From NCBI GenBank assembly GCA_903857665.1, contig CAIOFV010000061.1, forward strand, positions 124,001 through 188,000: a stretch of DNA of 64,000 bases. Direction: 5' to 3'. Each line of letters opens with the position of its first letter. Positions within the stretch are counted from its first letter, which is position 1. This DNA comes from an uncultured Myxococcales bacterium (GTDB lineage Bacteria; Myxococcota_A; UBA9042; DTJE01). Both the position numbers and the translations under genes were made by a program. Shown piece by piece: positions 41,970-50,789 of the stretch. The notes beneath the pieces were generated by a model. That model did not search any database and was not told where the DNA came from. It saw nothing but the letters and a program-made list of their open reading frames with translations.

Positions 41970-43684
41970 CGGCGCTCGACTGGATCGTGCTGTGCGCGAC
42001 CACGGCCGTCATCGTCGGCTGGGGGATCGCGCGGTACCGCGGCGCCCGCACCATGGACGGCTACCTCCGCAGCGGCAATTCGCTTCGCTGGCCGACCATC
42101 GGCCTGTCCGTGATGGCCACCCAGGCCAGCGCCATCACCTTCCTGTCGGTGCCCGGGCAGGCCTACGAAGACGGCATGCGGTTCATCCAGTTCTACTTCG
42201 GCCTGCCGCTGGCGATGATCGTGGTGTCCGCGGTGTTCGTGCCCATCTACTACCGCCTGAAGGTCTACACGGCCTACGAGTACCTCGAAAGCCGCTTCGA
42301 CCTGAAGGTGCGCCTGCTGGGGGCCGGCCTGTTCCTGGTGTCCCGCGGGCTGGCAGCCGGCATCACCATCTACGCGCCGGCCATCCTGCTGTCGGCGATC
42401 CTCGGCTGGCCGCTGCACCTGACCATCGTCGGCATCGGCGTCGTCGTGCTGCTGTACACGGTCGTCGGGGGCTCGGAGGCCGTTTCGCAGACCCAGCGGC
42501 AGCAGATGGTCGTGATCCTCGCCGGCATGGTCGCGACCGGCTTCGTCGCGTTCGGAAAACTTCCAGCAGGCGTCGGGCTGGGCGACGCGGTATCGCTGGC
42601 CGGCGCGCTGGGCCGCGTCAACGCGGTCGATGCCTCCTTCACCTTCCACGACCGCTACAACCTGTGGTCCGGCCTGACGGGCGGCTTCTTCCTGGCGCTG
42701 GCCTACTTCGGCACGGACCAGTCGCAGGTCGGGCGCTACCTGGGCGGGAAGTCGGTCACCGAAAGCCGCCTGGGGCTGCTGTTCAACGGCGTGTTCAAGA
42801 TCCCCATGCAGGCCGCGATCCTGTTCATCGGCGTGCTGGTGTTCGTGTTCCACGTGTTCGTGGCGCCGCCGGTGTTCTGGAACGGCCCGGCGCTGGCCGC
42901 GGCGCGTGCCTCGGCCGACGGTCCCGCGATCGCCGTGCTGGAGGACCGCTGGGCGGGGGACGTGGAGGCGCGCCGGCAGGCGGCGACCGCGTTCATGGAC
43001 GCCGAGCACACGGGCGATACGAGCGCCCAGAACGCGGCACGAGCGGAACTGACCGCCGCCCAGGGGCGCATGGACGAAACGCGGACGCTGGCCAAGGCGG
43101 CCATCCATGCGGCCGTTCCAACCGCCGAAACCAAGGACGCCGACTACATCTTCCTGTCGTTCGCGCTGGCGAACCTGCCCAAGGGACTACTGGGCCTGCT
43201 GGTCGCCGTGATCCTCGCCGCGGCGATGTCGGCCGTTTCCGCCGAACTGACCGCGCTGGCCTCGACCGCCACGATGGACTACTACCGCCGCCTGGTCCGA
43301 CCCGACGCGGACAAGCGGCACACCGTCCGCGTGTCCCGGCTGTTCACGCTGGGCTGGGGCCTGCTGGCGCTGGCCTTCGCGTCGTTCGCGTCGCTGGTGG
43401 ACAACCTCATCCAGGCCGTCAACATCCTGGGTTCGCTGTTCTACGGCACCGTGCTGGGCATCTTCATGGTCGCCTTCTTCGTCAAACGCGTCGGCGCCAC
43501 GGCGGTCTTCTGGGCGGCCCTCGTCACCGAAGCCAGCGTGTTCGCCTGCTTCCTGTTCACCGACATCGGCTACCTCTGGTTCAACGTGATCGGCTGCTTC
43601 GGCGTGGTCGGCCTGGCGAGCCTGCTGCAGGCGGCCGGGGGCTCGCGACGCAGGCTGAACCCCGGTTCGGGCGCGGCCGGTTAG
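41966..43684 (+). CDS. Sodium:solute symporter (SSS family)
   Basis: A 572-residue Na+-coupled transporter with about 13 membrane helices. Recognisable SSS segments are TQASAITFLSVPGQAYEDG in TM2, VYTAYEYLESRF, the TVVGGSEAVSQTQRQQMVVI segment in TM5/6, YFGTDQSQVGRYL and AAAMSAVSAELTALAST (Na2-site helix). A 100-residue Ala-rich soluble insert (about 310-405) separates TM8 and TM9, which is common in the subgroup found beside PIG-L deacetylases. ATG 41966 overlaps the preceding stop. Substrate is unknown; the operon suggests uptake of a product released by the secreted deacetylase, an inference. Confidence 0.9.
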   Translation: MTALDWIVLCATTAVIVGWGIARYRGARTMDGYLRSGNSLRWPTIGLSVMATQASAITFLSVPGQAYEDGMRFIQFYFGLPLAMIVVSAVFVPIYYRLKVYTAYEYLESRFDLKVRLLGAGLFLVSRGLAAGITIYAPAILLSAILGWPLHLTIVGIGVVVLLYTVVGGSEAVSQTQRQQMVVILAGMVATGFVAFGKLPAGVGLGDAVSLAGALGRVNAVDASFTFHDRYNLWSGLTGGFFLALAYFGTDQSQVGRYLGGKSVTESRLGLLFNGVFKIPMQAAILFIGVLVFVFHVFVAPPVFWNGPALAAARASADGPAIAVLEDRWAGDVEARRQAATAFMDAEHTGDTSAQNAARAELTAAQGRMDETRTLAKAAIHAAVPTAETKDADYIFLSFALANLPKGLLGLLVAVILAAAMSAVSAELTALASTATMDYYRRLVRPDADKRHTVRVSRLFTLGWGLLALAFASFASLVDNLIQAVNILGSLFYGTVLGIFMVAFFVKRVGATAVFWAALVTEASVFACFLFTDIGYLWFNVIGCFGVVGLASLLQAAGGSRRRLNPGSGAAG

Positions 43685-43782
43685 CCCCGGGCAGGCACGT
43701 ACCTGGCCCACGCCGTTGGCGCGACATTGCCAAGGCCCGTGGGATCATCAACAATCACGATGTCCAGCTCGAGTTCTGGCTG

Positions 43783-44091
43783 ATGGATTCGAACGCCACC
43801 ACCGCCCCGACACCGAAACAGATGGTGGCGGCGGTACGCTCGGTCCTGCCGTCCACCGAGTTCCGGATCGTCCTGTTCGGGTCAAGAGCCCGCGGCACGG
43901 CGCGACCCGATTCGGACTGGGACCTGGGAATCCAAGGCCCACGCCCGGTGACTGGGGAGGAGCGCCAGCGAATCCGCGACGCGTTGGAGGATTTGCCCAC
44001 CTTGCACACCTTCGACGTCGTGGACCTGACGACAGCCCGTCCGGCCTTACGGGACAGCGCGCAGGCCTGTTGCTCGAGGTTGGCAGGATGA
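43783..44091 (+). CDS. MntA-like minimal nucleotidyltransferase (antitoxin type)
   Basis: A 102-residue minimal nucleotidyltransferase. GSRARG at 33-38 followed by D45-W-D47 gives the GSx10DxD active site. Paired with a HEPN protein (next gene, 4-bp overlap), it belongs to the MNT-HEPN toxin-antitoxin type (HI0073/HI0074, MntA-HepT), where the MNT enzyme modifies and silences the HEPN toxin. Some HI0073/HI0074-like pairs may have other roles. Start ATG 43783 is the only good one; a ribosome site is not obvious. G+C appears lower than in the neighbours. Confidence 0.82.
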   Translation: MDSNATTAPTPKQMVAAVRSVLPSTEFRIVLFGSRARGTARPDSDWDLGIQGPRPVTGEERQRIRDALEDLPTLHTFDVVDLTTARPALRDSAQACCSRLAG

Positions 44092-44486
44092 ACGAATCGC
44101 TTCCGGGCATCCGGCTGCAGGATCTCCGTTCCGCCCTCGCCCGCCTGGACGATGCGCTGGCGCAGCCCCTGGATGAGTACGTCAGGGACGCCGCGATCCA
44201 GCGGTTCGAGTTCTGTTTCGAACTGGCATGGAAGTGCGTCCAGGCCCTTGCGCGCCTGGAGGGATTGGACGTGGCATCCCCCCGAGCCGCCTTCCGCACG
44301 GCCCTGAAGATGGGCCTGATCCAGGACGACCCGGCCTGGTTGTCCATGATAGACGATCGGAACCTGTCCAGTCACACGTACGACCTCGACCTGGCAGAAT
44401 CCCTTTACGACCGCCTGCCGCAGCATGCCTCTGCGCTGAACGGCCTGCTCCAGAACCTGGCGAGCCGGCTGGGTGCGGAGGACTGA
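44088..44486 (+). CDS. HepT-like HEPN-domain protein (HI0074 family)
   Basis: A 132-residue all-helical HEPN protein, partner of the preceding nucleotidyltransferase. The RNase motif Rx4-6H is present as R91-NLSS-H96, followed by TYD, the form RNxxxHTYD seen in HI0074-type nucleotidyltransferase substrate-binding proteins. A helix with FCFELAWK (about 42-49) is also typical. The Tyr after the His is the known AMPylation site in HepT (RX4HXY); here it is H96-T-Y98. ATG overlaps the previous stop. It is the likely toxin or the substrate of the pair. Confidence 0.82.
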   Translation: MNESLPGIRLQDLRSALARLDDALAQPLDEYVRDAAIQRFEFCFELAWKCVQALARLEGLDVASPRAAFRTALKMGLIQDDPAWLSMIDDRNLSSHTYDLDLAESLYDRLPQHASALNGLLQNLASRLGAED

Positions 44487-44583
44487 CCGGCCGAAGTGCA
44501 GGCGTGGCAGGACCACCCCTCGGTCACCCAATCCACGACCGCACGCACCCGCCTCCGCCCGCCTGGGGTTGCGGGTCCTTCGT

Positions 44584-44612
44584 TTGCCCGCGTGCTCCGG
44601 CTTTGGTACGTT
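44584..44612 (+). promoter_or_regulatory. Sigma70-type promoter of the DUF2911 gene
   Basis: TTGCCC (44584-44589) and TACGTT (44607-44612) are 17 bp apart; the ATG is at 44643 with GGAG before it. Confidence 0.6.
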
Positions 44613-44642
44613 GGGGGGGCTTACTCTCTCGTGGAGAACACC

Positions 44643-45491
44643 ATGCTTCGACGCACACTGGCTTTCGTGATCGCCCTCGCCGCCTACGGCGTGGGCCTGT
44701 CCGCTTTCGCGCAGACCAACCCCCTGCCCCTCCCGGCGCCCAGCCCGCACGCATCCGTGACGCAGACGGTCGGCGTCACCGACATCACGGTCGACTACTC
44801 GTCCCCGGGCGTGAAGGGTCGCACCATCTTCGGCGGGCTGCTGCCCTGGGGAAAGCTGTGGCGAGCCGGCGCCAACGCCGCCACAAAACTGACCGTGACC
44901 CGCGACGTGACGATCGCCGGGACCGTCGTGAAGGCCGGGTCGTACTCGATCTTCGCGATCCCGAACGAGGCGTCCTGGACGCTGATCGTCAACACCAACG
45001 CCACCGCGTCGGAGGGCGCCTACGACCCGAAGCTGGACGTCCTGCGCACCGAGGTGAAGCCCACCGCCGTTCCGCCGCGCGAGCGACTGGCCTACCTGTT
45101 CGCCGATGCCGCCGACGACGGCGTGCGCCTGGACCTGGAATGGGACAAGACCCGGGTGTCGCTGCCCATCGCGGTCGCCACGACGGCGCTGGCGAAGTCG
45201 GACATCGAAGGCTACGTCGGCGCGGCCTGGCGCCCGCTGGCCAACGCGGCCCGCTACACCGCCGAAACGCTGAAGGACCCGGCACGCGCGATGCAGTTGA
45301 TCGACGCGTCCATCGGCGTGCAGGAGACCTGGTACAACGTCTGGATCAAGGCCGGCTTGCTGGCCGACAGGAAGGACCACAAGGCGGCCTACGCGCTGGC
45401 GCAGAAGGCCCACGAACTGGGCCTGAAGGACAAGATGTTCTTCTACAAGGACCAGGTCGAAAAGGCGCTGAAGGAGTGGCCGAAGAAGTAG
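44643..45491 (+). CDS. Exported DUF2911 protein
   Basis: A 282-residue secreted protein. The signal peptide (1-22) ends at AFAQ. The DUF2911 domain (about 30-190) has VDYSSPGVKGRTIFGGLLPWGKLWRAGANAAT and AGSYSIFAIP, all typical, and is beta-rich. A C-terminal helical TPR-like region (200-282) follows. The function of the family is not established; members occur in Bacteroidetes, Acidobacteria and myxobacteria. GGAG lies 7 bp before ATG and the promoter at 44584-44612 is good. It is convergent with bshA, with 22 bp between stops. Confidence 0.88.
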   Translation: MLRRTLAFVIALAAYGVGLSAFAQTNPLPLPAPSPHASVTQTVGVTDITVDYSSPGVKGRTIFGGLLPWGKLWRAGANAATKLTVTRDVTIAGTVVKAGSYSIFAIPNEASWTLIVNTNATASEGAYDPKLDVLRTEVKPTAVPPRERLAYLFADAADDGVRLDLEWDKTRVSLPIAVATTALAKSDIEGYVGAAWRPLANAARYTAETLKDPARAMQLIDASIGVQETWYNVWIKAGLLADRKDHKAAYALAQKAHELGLKDKMFFYKDQVEKALKEWPKK

Positions 45492-45513
45492 CGGCCGCGA
45501 TCAAGGTTCCTCG

Positions 45514-46704
45514 TCAGGTCGCGCGTCCGTCCCGCATCATCAGCACCCGCCGGTAGCACGCCTCGTACGCATCCAGCAGCGGCCCGTCCTGGAAGTGCCC
45601 GACCGCCCGTGCCCTCGCCTGCCGCCCGGCCTGGTCCCGGCGCCCGGGCGTTTCCAGCAACGACCGCACCGCGCACGCCATGCCGTCCACGTCCCCGCAG
45701 GGCAGCAGGTGGCCGCTGCCGCCGTCATCGACCATTTCGGGCAGCCCGCCCACGTCGGAGGCCACCACCGGCACGCCGCAGGCCATCGCCTCCAGCGCGG
45801 CCACGCCGAAGCTTTCCGTTTCGCTGGGCAGCAGGAACACGTCGCAGTCCTGCAGCAGGGGCACCAGATCGTCCTGGCCCCCCAGGAAGCGCACGCGGGG
45901 TTCCAGGCCTTGCGCCCGCACGCGCTCCTCGACACCCGCGCGGTCCGGCCCGTCCCCGATCATCAGCAGCCGGCAGGGCAGCGCCGCGTTGACGCGCTCG
46001 TACACCGCCAGCACGTCCTGGACCCGCTTCACCGGGCGGAAGTTCGACACGTGCACCAGCGTCGGCGCGCCCGCGACCGCCTCGTCCACCGGGCCGCCGA
46101 ACCGCTGGAACAGGTTCCGGATGCGCCCGGACCGGCGTTCCGCGGGCGGCACGAACCGGTCGCAGTCCACGAAGTTCGGGATCACCTCGATGTCCAGCGC
46201 CGGCAGGTCCAGCACCGCGCGGGTGGCGTCGGCCAGGAAGCGCGACGGCACCGTCACCGCGTCGGACCGTTCCACCGACAGGCGCGTGACCGGCGTGTAG
46301 GTGGGGTCGGCGCCGATGATTGTGATGTCCGTGCCGTGCAGCGTCGTCACGACACCCGGGCTTCGCGGGCCCAGCACCGCCGCCGCCAGGAAGGCGCTGG
46401 TCGCGTGGGGCGCCGCGTAATGGACGTGCAGGATGTCCAGGCTCTCGGCCGTCGCCACCTGGACCATCTTCGAGGCCAGGGCCTCCGTATAGAGCGGGTA
46501 ATGGAACACGGGGTAGTCGCGCACCTCGACCCGGTGGAACGCGGCCCCCGGCATCGGCGTGAAGCGGCGCGGCGGATCGGTGCCGATGAAGTGCACCTGG
46601 TGCCCGCGGCGGGCCATGCCCATGCCGATCTCGGCGGCGATCACACCGCTGCCCCCGTAGGTCGAGTAGCAGACGATGGCGATCCGAAGGGGCTGGTCCG
46701 TCAC
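45514..46704 (-). CDS. bshA: N-acetyl-alpha-D-glucosaminyl L-malate synthase BshA
   Basis: A 396-residue GT4 glycosyltransferase. It joins GlcNAc from UDP-GlcNAc to L-malate, the first step of bacillithiol synthesis. The N-terminal IAIVCYSTYGGSGVIAAEIGMGMARRGH, GTDITIIGADPTYTP and the donor-site ETESFGVAALEAMACGVPVVAS are BshA hallmarks. The GTG at 46704 overlaps the bshC stop (GTGA), which fixes the start. bshC-bshA form an operon. Bacillithiol is a low-molecular-weight thiol replacing glutathione in Firmicutes, Deinococcus, Bacteroidetes and others. Confidence 0.94.
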   Translation of the reverse strand: MTDQPLRIAIVCYSTYGGSGVIAAEIGMGMARRGHQVHFIGTDPPRRFTPMPGAAFHRVEVRDYPVFHYPLYTEALASKMVQVATAESLDILHVHYAAPHATSAFLAAAVLGPRSPGVVTTLHGTDITIIGADPTYTPVTRLSVERSDAVTVPSRFLADATRAVLDLPALDIEVIPNFVDCDRFVPPAERRSGRIRNLFQRFGGPVDEAVAGAPTLVHVSNFRPVKRVQDVLAVYERVNAALPCRLLMIGDGPDRAGVEERVRAQGLEPRVRFLGGQDDLVPLLQDCDVFLLPSETESFGVAALEAMACGVPVVASDVGGLPEMVDDGGSGHLLPCGDVDGMACAVRSLLETPGRRDQAGRQARARAVGHFQDGPLLDAYEACYRRVLMMRDGRAT

Positions 46705-48326
46705 GGCAGGTCCACCTCGACGACATCCGGATGATACGGGATGACGGCATCGACGAGCGCGGCCACCAGCGCCTGAGGGCCGTGCTGTGCGGCGAACGCG
46801 GGAAAACCGTAGACGCGCTCCTGGGGGGTGTCCTGGGGCCAGCACAGGTTTCGCAGGCGGTCCAGGCGTCCCACGCGGACGGTGTCGGCCTCGGCGGCGA
46901 CATGGAGGACTCGCTGGGCCAGCCGGGCCAGTTGCTGCTCGATGGACTCTTCTGCCTTGCGGGCGATGCGATCGAATCCCGGGTCGGCGGCCGCGGCCTG
47001 GCGGAGGTCGGCCAGCGCGATTGCGAGGGCGTCGCGGACGGGCGCCAGCGTCGCGTCGGGGTCGGCAGAAGCGTCCCCGTCGCGGGCGGCCAGTCGGGAC
47101 AGGAGGGCTTCCCGCGGCGCACCGGCGTCCAGAGGCGCGATGCCCAGTTGCTCGGACAGGCGGCGGGCGGGCGGCCCGACGATCAGGAAGCGGGCGCGCG
47201 GGATCACCAGCGGCATCGGCCGTTGGAAGATTTCGTACAGCGGCGGTAGTTGCGCGAAGTAGGCCAGTTCGCCAGGGCCACCATGATACGCGGCCGTCGG
47301 TAGCAGCATGTCCTGCAGGATGGGCCGCAGCAGCGCCGTGGTCGAGAACGAGCGCGGCGAGGTCGCGAGCGCGGTTTGCAAGGTTTGCGCGTCGATGTGG
47401 CCGTCGGTGCCAGACAGCGTCCAGCCATCGCCGTCGGCGTCGGGGACCAGGCGATACCGCGGTCCGTCGGGTCCTGCGGGATGGAAGCACGACAGCGCCG
47501 CCCCGTCGCGAATGGGAACCTGCACCTTGAACCCCGCCGCTTCCAGGGCAGCGGAGCGGGCCGTGAGCGCCGCAGCGATGTCGTGGACATGTGCGAGGGC
47601 GTGGGCGTGGATCGGCGCGGACAGCGCGGCCAATTGAGGATCGCGCGGGTCCACCAGCACCAGCCCCGCATCCGCGAACAGTTCGGCCATCACCCCGGCA
47701 AAGGCGTCCCCGAAGGTCGCCTCCGGACGGTAGTGGCGTCGCAGCAGGTCGAGGGTCGCGTCGGCGTGGCGTTGTCCGCCCAGCGCACCGGCGAGTTCGT
47801 CCAGCACCGCGTCCATCCCGGCACCAAGGGGCCGCCCCGACAGCGACACGCGCGCCTTGTCAGGGCCCAGTCCATCGGCAATCTGTATCCGCCGCACCGC
47901 ACCGGTCTCCGAATCCGGCAGCGCGACGGTCCGAACCTCCTCGAAATCGGCATCCTCGGTCTGCAGCCAGAACACAGCCACGGCGGGATGCCCGGTCTGG
48001 GCCTCCAGCGCCCGCGCGGTCGCAACAGCAGCAGCCGCCTTGTGCAGCGTGTAGAGCGGCCCGAGGCACAACCCCACCTGCTGCCCGGTGACAACGGCGA
48101 TGGCTCCCGGTTCGGCCAGCCGAGCCAATGCGTTGGCCCGCGCCGGACTCTGAGGCCTCCGCGCCTCCTGAGCGACGATCGCCGCATGCACCGCGGGATC
48201 GATGGGCCTCCGTGCCGCCTCATCGACCGCCTGCCGCCGCTGCTCCGGATCCCGGAACGCCAGCGGCAACATCGCAGTCGCGCGCGTCTCGTCACGCAGC
48301 CAGGCAGGGGTGAAGGCGTCCGACAA
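46701..48326 (-). CDS. bshC: Putative cysteine ligase BshC
   Basis: A 541-residue BshC, which attaches cysteine to glucosaminyl-malate in bacillithiol synthesis. Family blocks are AVVTGQQVGLCLGPLYTLHKA near residue 85, VFWLQTEDADFEEV, and LLRPILQDMLLPTAAYHGGPGELAYFAQLPPLYE split over several helices; a C-terminal coiled coil (about 455-495) matches the dimerisation helix. The start is TTG 48326, with GGAGG 7 bp upstream; no ATG precedes the conserved N terminus. It is first in bshC-bshA. A TATAAA -10 box lies at 48350-48355 on the minus strand. Confidence 0.92.
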   Translation of the reverse strand: MSDAFTPAWLRDETRATAMLPLAFRDPEQRRQAVDEAARRPIDPAVHAAIVAQEARRPQSPARANALARLAEPGAIAVVTGQQVGLCLGPLYTLHKAAAAVATARALEAQTGHPAVAVFWLQTEDADFEEVRTVALPDSETGAVRRIQIADGLGPDKARVSLSGRPLGAGMDAVLDELAGALGGQRHADATLDLLRRHYRPEATFGDAFAGVMAELFADAGLVLVDPRDPQLAALSAPIHAHALAHVHDIAAALTARSAALEAAGFKVQVPIRDGAALSCFHPAGPDGPRYRLVPDADGDGWTLSGTDGHIDAQTLQTALATSPRSFSTTALLRPILQDMLLPTAAYHGGPGELAYFAQLPPLYEIFQRPMPLVIPRARFLIVGPPARRLSEQLGIAPLDAGAPREALLSRLAARDGDASADPDATLAPVRDALAIALADLRQAAAADPGFDRIARKAEESIEQQLARLAQRVLHVAAEADTVRVGRLDRLRNLCWPQDTPQERVYGFPAFAAQHGPQALVAALVDAVIPYHPDVVEVDLP

Positions 48327-48349
48327 GGGGGGTCCTCCAGTTCAGGACG

Positions 48350-48355
48350 TTTATA
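48350..48355 (-). promoter_or_regulatory. -10 box (TATAAA) of bshC-bshA
   Basis: TATAAA on the minus strand is 23 bp before the TTG start; the -35 region is GC-rich and weak. Confidence 0.45.
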
Positions 48356-48444
48356 CCATGGGGATCAGGAGGGGGCGGCGCCATGGGGCGCGCGCACAGC
48401 CGTAGATCGCGGAACGGGGCGGGTTCGTTCGGTCACCCCCCGTA

Positions 48445-48473
48445 TTGACAGGCTGCTCCAGACCCTGGATGCT
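48445..48473 (+). promoter_or_regulatory. Possible promoter of the metallopeptidase-like lipoprotein gene
   Basis: A perfect TTGACA (48445-48450) stands 17 bp before GATGCT, a weak -10. ATG is at 48505. Confidence 0.45.
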
Positions 48474-48504
48474 GCGATCCATCACTGCGACCGGAGCGAA
48501 ACCC

Positions 48505-50604
48505 ATGCACACGACCCGTATGATCCTGGGGCTGGCCGTGGCCCTGGCGGCCCTGGGCCTGGCCTGTTCCGACAGCGGCGCGGGCAACGGCGGGAACGGG
48601 GGGACACCGGGCGATGGCACCTCCGGTGTGGATGTCACCACGTACGCGTCGTCGGGCCCGGTCGGCGTGTCCGGAGGAACGGTGGCCATCGTCGGTGGTC
48701 CCTCGGTGACGGTCCCGGCCGGGACCCTTTCCGCCACAGCCGACGTGGGGTTGCGCCCCGCCGCCAACGCGCCGTCGATGCCTTCCGGGTGGACCAAGGT
48801 GTCGGGCTGGTTCGACGTCGGGGCGACCCGGTCCGACCTGGCGGCCGACCCCTCCGCCCCGGTCGAAATCCGCATCCCGATCACGCCGCCGTCGGGCGCC
48901 GAGGATCACCCCGGCCTCCAGTTGCTGGTGGCCATTCGCGGGATCGTGGTGCCGATCGACGGGACGTACGACGCGCTCACCGGCGAGTTCGTCGCCGAAC
49001 TGCTGGCCGTTCCCCCGGCCTTCGCGTTTTCGGTGGCGTTCAACCCCAACATCAAGCGCCTGCACTCGACGGACGGCCTGCTGTACTCCGTCCGCGCATC
49101 GAAGGCCTCCGCGCTGTCCGGCGCGTGGCCCACGGTGGAATGGCGGATCGACTATGACAGCCAGACGCTGTCCGACGAGGAGGCCAGGAGCGTGCTGGCC
49201 TGGGGGAAGCAGGCCGCGTCGGAGTATTCCGCCATCGGGTTCAAGTCGCCCCTGCTGTACAACGTGCTGGAGCCTTCGGACATGCAGTTCTGGCACGTGA
49301 ACCTGATCGCCACGGGCAGCCACTACAAGCAACCCGAGGACACCCAGTCGGCCGACGCCGCGCGCAAGCTGGGGCGCATCAACCTGGCGGTGGAGGACGT
49401 CCGGCAGCCGACGACCAATTCGTATGGCGGCGGGTACTCGATCGTGGCCCACGAACTGTTCCATGCGATCTTCGAGGCGTACCAGATTCCCAGGACCTGC
49501 TTCAACATCACCGAAAACGGCGTGGTGTGGTGCTACGAAAGCAGCACCGGCTTCAACGAGGGGCTGGCGACCGAGGTCGCGTACCAGTTGGAACAGGGGC
49601 AGGTGATCCCGCGCCCGTCCCCGTCCGCGACCACCCTGGAGGTGCCCCATGGCTGGTTCGACACCGCGAACAGCGGCGCGGCCTACCAGAACCAGGACTT
49701 CTACGTGTACCTGCTTCGGATGGGCGGGCTGGACACGGTGCGCCAGTACCTGGTTGCGCTGGCCTCGGCGACGGTGGGCACCCCCGCCTCCGCGGCCGAG
49801 TCGCTGGAGCCCTACGCGGTCGCCCTGGAAAACGGGTCGATCGGCTTCCCCTCGCCGTTCCACGAGGTCTACGCCGCCTATGTCGCCGACCGCGCCTACA
49901 TCCGGACCTCCGCCGGGTACGTGTGGCCCGACGAACCGGACGCCGAGTTCCCGGGGAAGGCCAACATGCTGGCCCGGTCGCTGTTCCCGTCGGCCTACGA
50001 CCTGAAGGGGTCGGACTGCACCGTGTCGGAAACCGACGCGGTCTGCACGGTCACCTTGAAGGACGTGGCGCCTCTGTCCGCGCGAGTCCTGCTGGCGGAC
50101 TGGGTCAACAAGGACCAGATGCCGACGGGCACCCACCTGGTCGGGCTGAAGGCGAAGTTCAAGGCCGAAACCTCCAAGGGGCAGGTGTCGATCTTCGTGT
50201 TCGGCGAAAACTACGGGGAAAGCGCCGACGAGGCCCGCATTGGCAGCTACGACGGGTCCGAGGTGGAACTGAAGGACGTGGCCCAGAAGTGGACGAACGG
50301 CAAGGTCCTGCTGGTCCAGGGCGGCGGGGGCCCGGCGACCATCACCGTGACCATGACCTACAGCGCATCGGACCTGTCGGAGGCCTGCCAGACCACCCAG
50401 GACTGGATGTGCAAGTGCAAGTCCGCCGGCCCGCAGTACGGCTGCATGGTGTACAAGGTCACCATCAACCAGGTCTGCGCGAACATCCCGGCCGAGCAGT
50501 CCTGCGACGAGACCTGCGGGAACATGTCGATGAGCTATGCCGAGGCCTACGGCGCCGATGACCCGTCGATGTGGAACGCCATGTGCCCGAACGCTCCGAA
50601 GTGA
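48505..50604 (+). CDS. Lipoprotein with ZU5-like and HExxH metallopeptidase-like domains
   Basis: A 699-residue lipoprotein; the signal peptide ends at LGLAC. After a Gly-rich linker, residues 50-110 have GGTVAIVGGPSVTVPAGTLS, a ZU5-like pattern. The central region carries HELFH (H316, E317, H320) and, 32 residues further on, NEGLATEVAYQLE (E352 as probable third zinc ligand), the gluzincin/peptidase-MA layout. The C-terminal part has a beta-rich region and a Cys-rich tail (about 615-680). The natural substrate is unknown. ATG 48505 is preceded by GGAG. It does not match a named peptidase family that I can recall, so function is inferred from the motif. Confidence 0.72.
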   Translation: MHTTRMILGLAVALAALGLACSDSGAGNGGNGGTPGDGTSGVDVTTYASSGPVGVSGGTVAIVGGPSVTVPAGTLSATADVGLRPAANAPSMPSGWTKVSGWFDVGATRSDLAADPSAPVEIRIPITPPSGAEDHPGLQLLVAIRGIVVPIDGTYDALTGEFVAELLAVPPAFAFSVAFNPNIKRLHSTDGLLYSVRASKASALSGAWPTVEWRIDYDSQTLSDEEARSVLAWGKQAASEYSAIGFKSPLLYNVLEPSDMQFWHVNLIATGSHYKQPEDTQSADAARKLGRINLAVEDVRQPTTNSYGGGYSIVAHELFHAIFEAYQIPRTCFNITENGVVWCYESSTGFNEGLATEVAYQLEQGQVIPRPSPSATTLEVPHGWFDTANSGAAYQNQDFYVYLLRMGGLDTVRQYLVALASATVGTPASAAESLEPYAVALENGSIGFPSPFHEVYAAYVADRAYIRTSAGYVWPDEPDAEFPGKANMLARSLFPSAYDLKGSDCTVSETDAVCTVTLKDVAPLSARVLLADWVNKDQMPTGTHLVGLKAKFKAETSKGQVSIFVFGENYGESADEARIGSYDGSEVELKDVAQKWTNGKVLLVQGGGGPATITVTMTYSASDLSEACQTTQDWMCKCKSAGPQYGCMVYKVTINQVCANIPAEQSCDETCGNMSMSYAEAYGADDPSMWNAMCPNAPK

Positions 50605-50660
50605 GCCTCGTCGTTCCGGTGCGCACGTCCATCCGATTTTCGCAGCCGATGCCTTCGGGC

Positions 50661-50734
50661 TTCCCAACCGGTCGTCGGGTTGCTACCGTCCCCACCGGGC
50701 GGGGCGCTTGAACAGTGGAACGGGGGCGAGGATG
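50661..50734 (+). promoter_or_regulatory. 74-bp promoter/leader module, copy 2
   Basis: Same order as copy 1 at 32194: TTCCCA, 17 bp, TACCGT, the CCGGGCGGGG inverted-repeat segment, GGGGGCG and an ATG. Here the ATG opens only a five-codon frame, so the module is either a leader-peptide control region or a relic of a lost gene start. Confidence 0.55.
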
Positions 50735-50789
50735 GCCGCGGCTTCATGACGGGCGAAAACCCGCGCCGATCGGTCCCGCGTCGGCGCCG

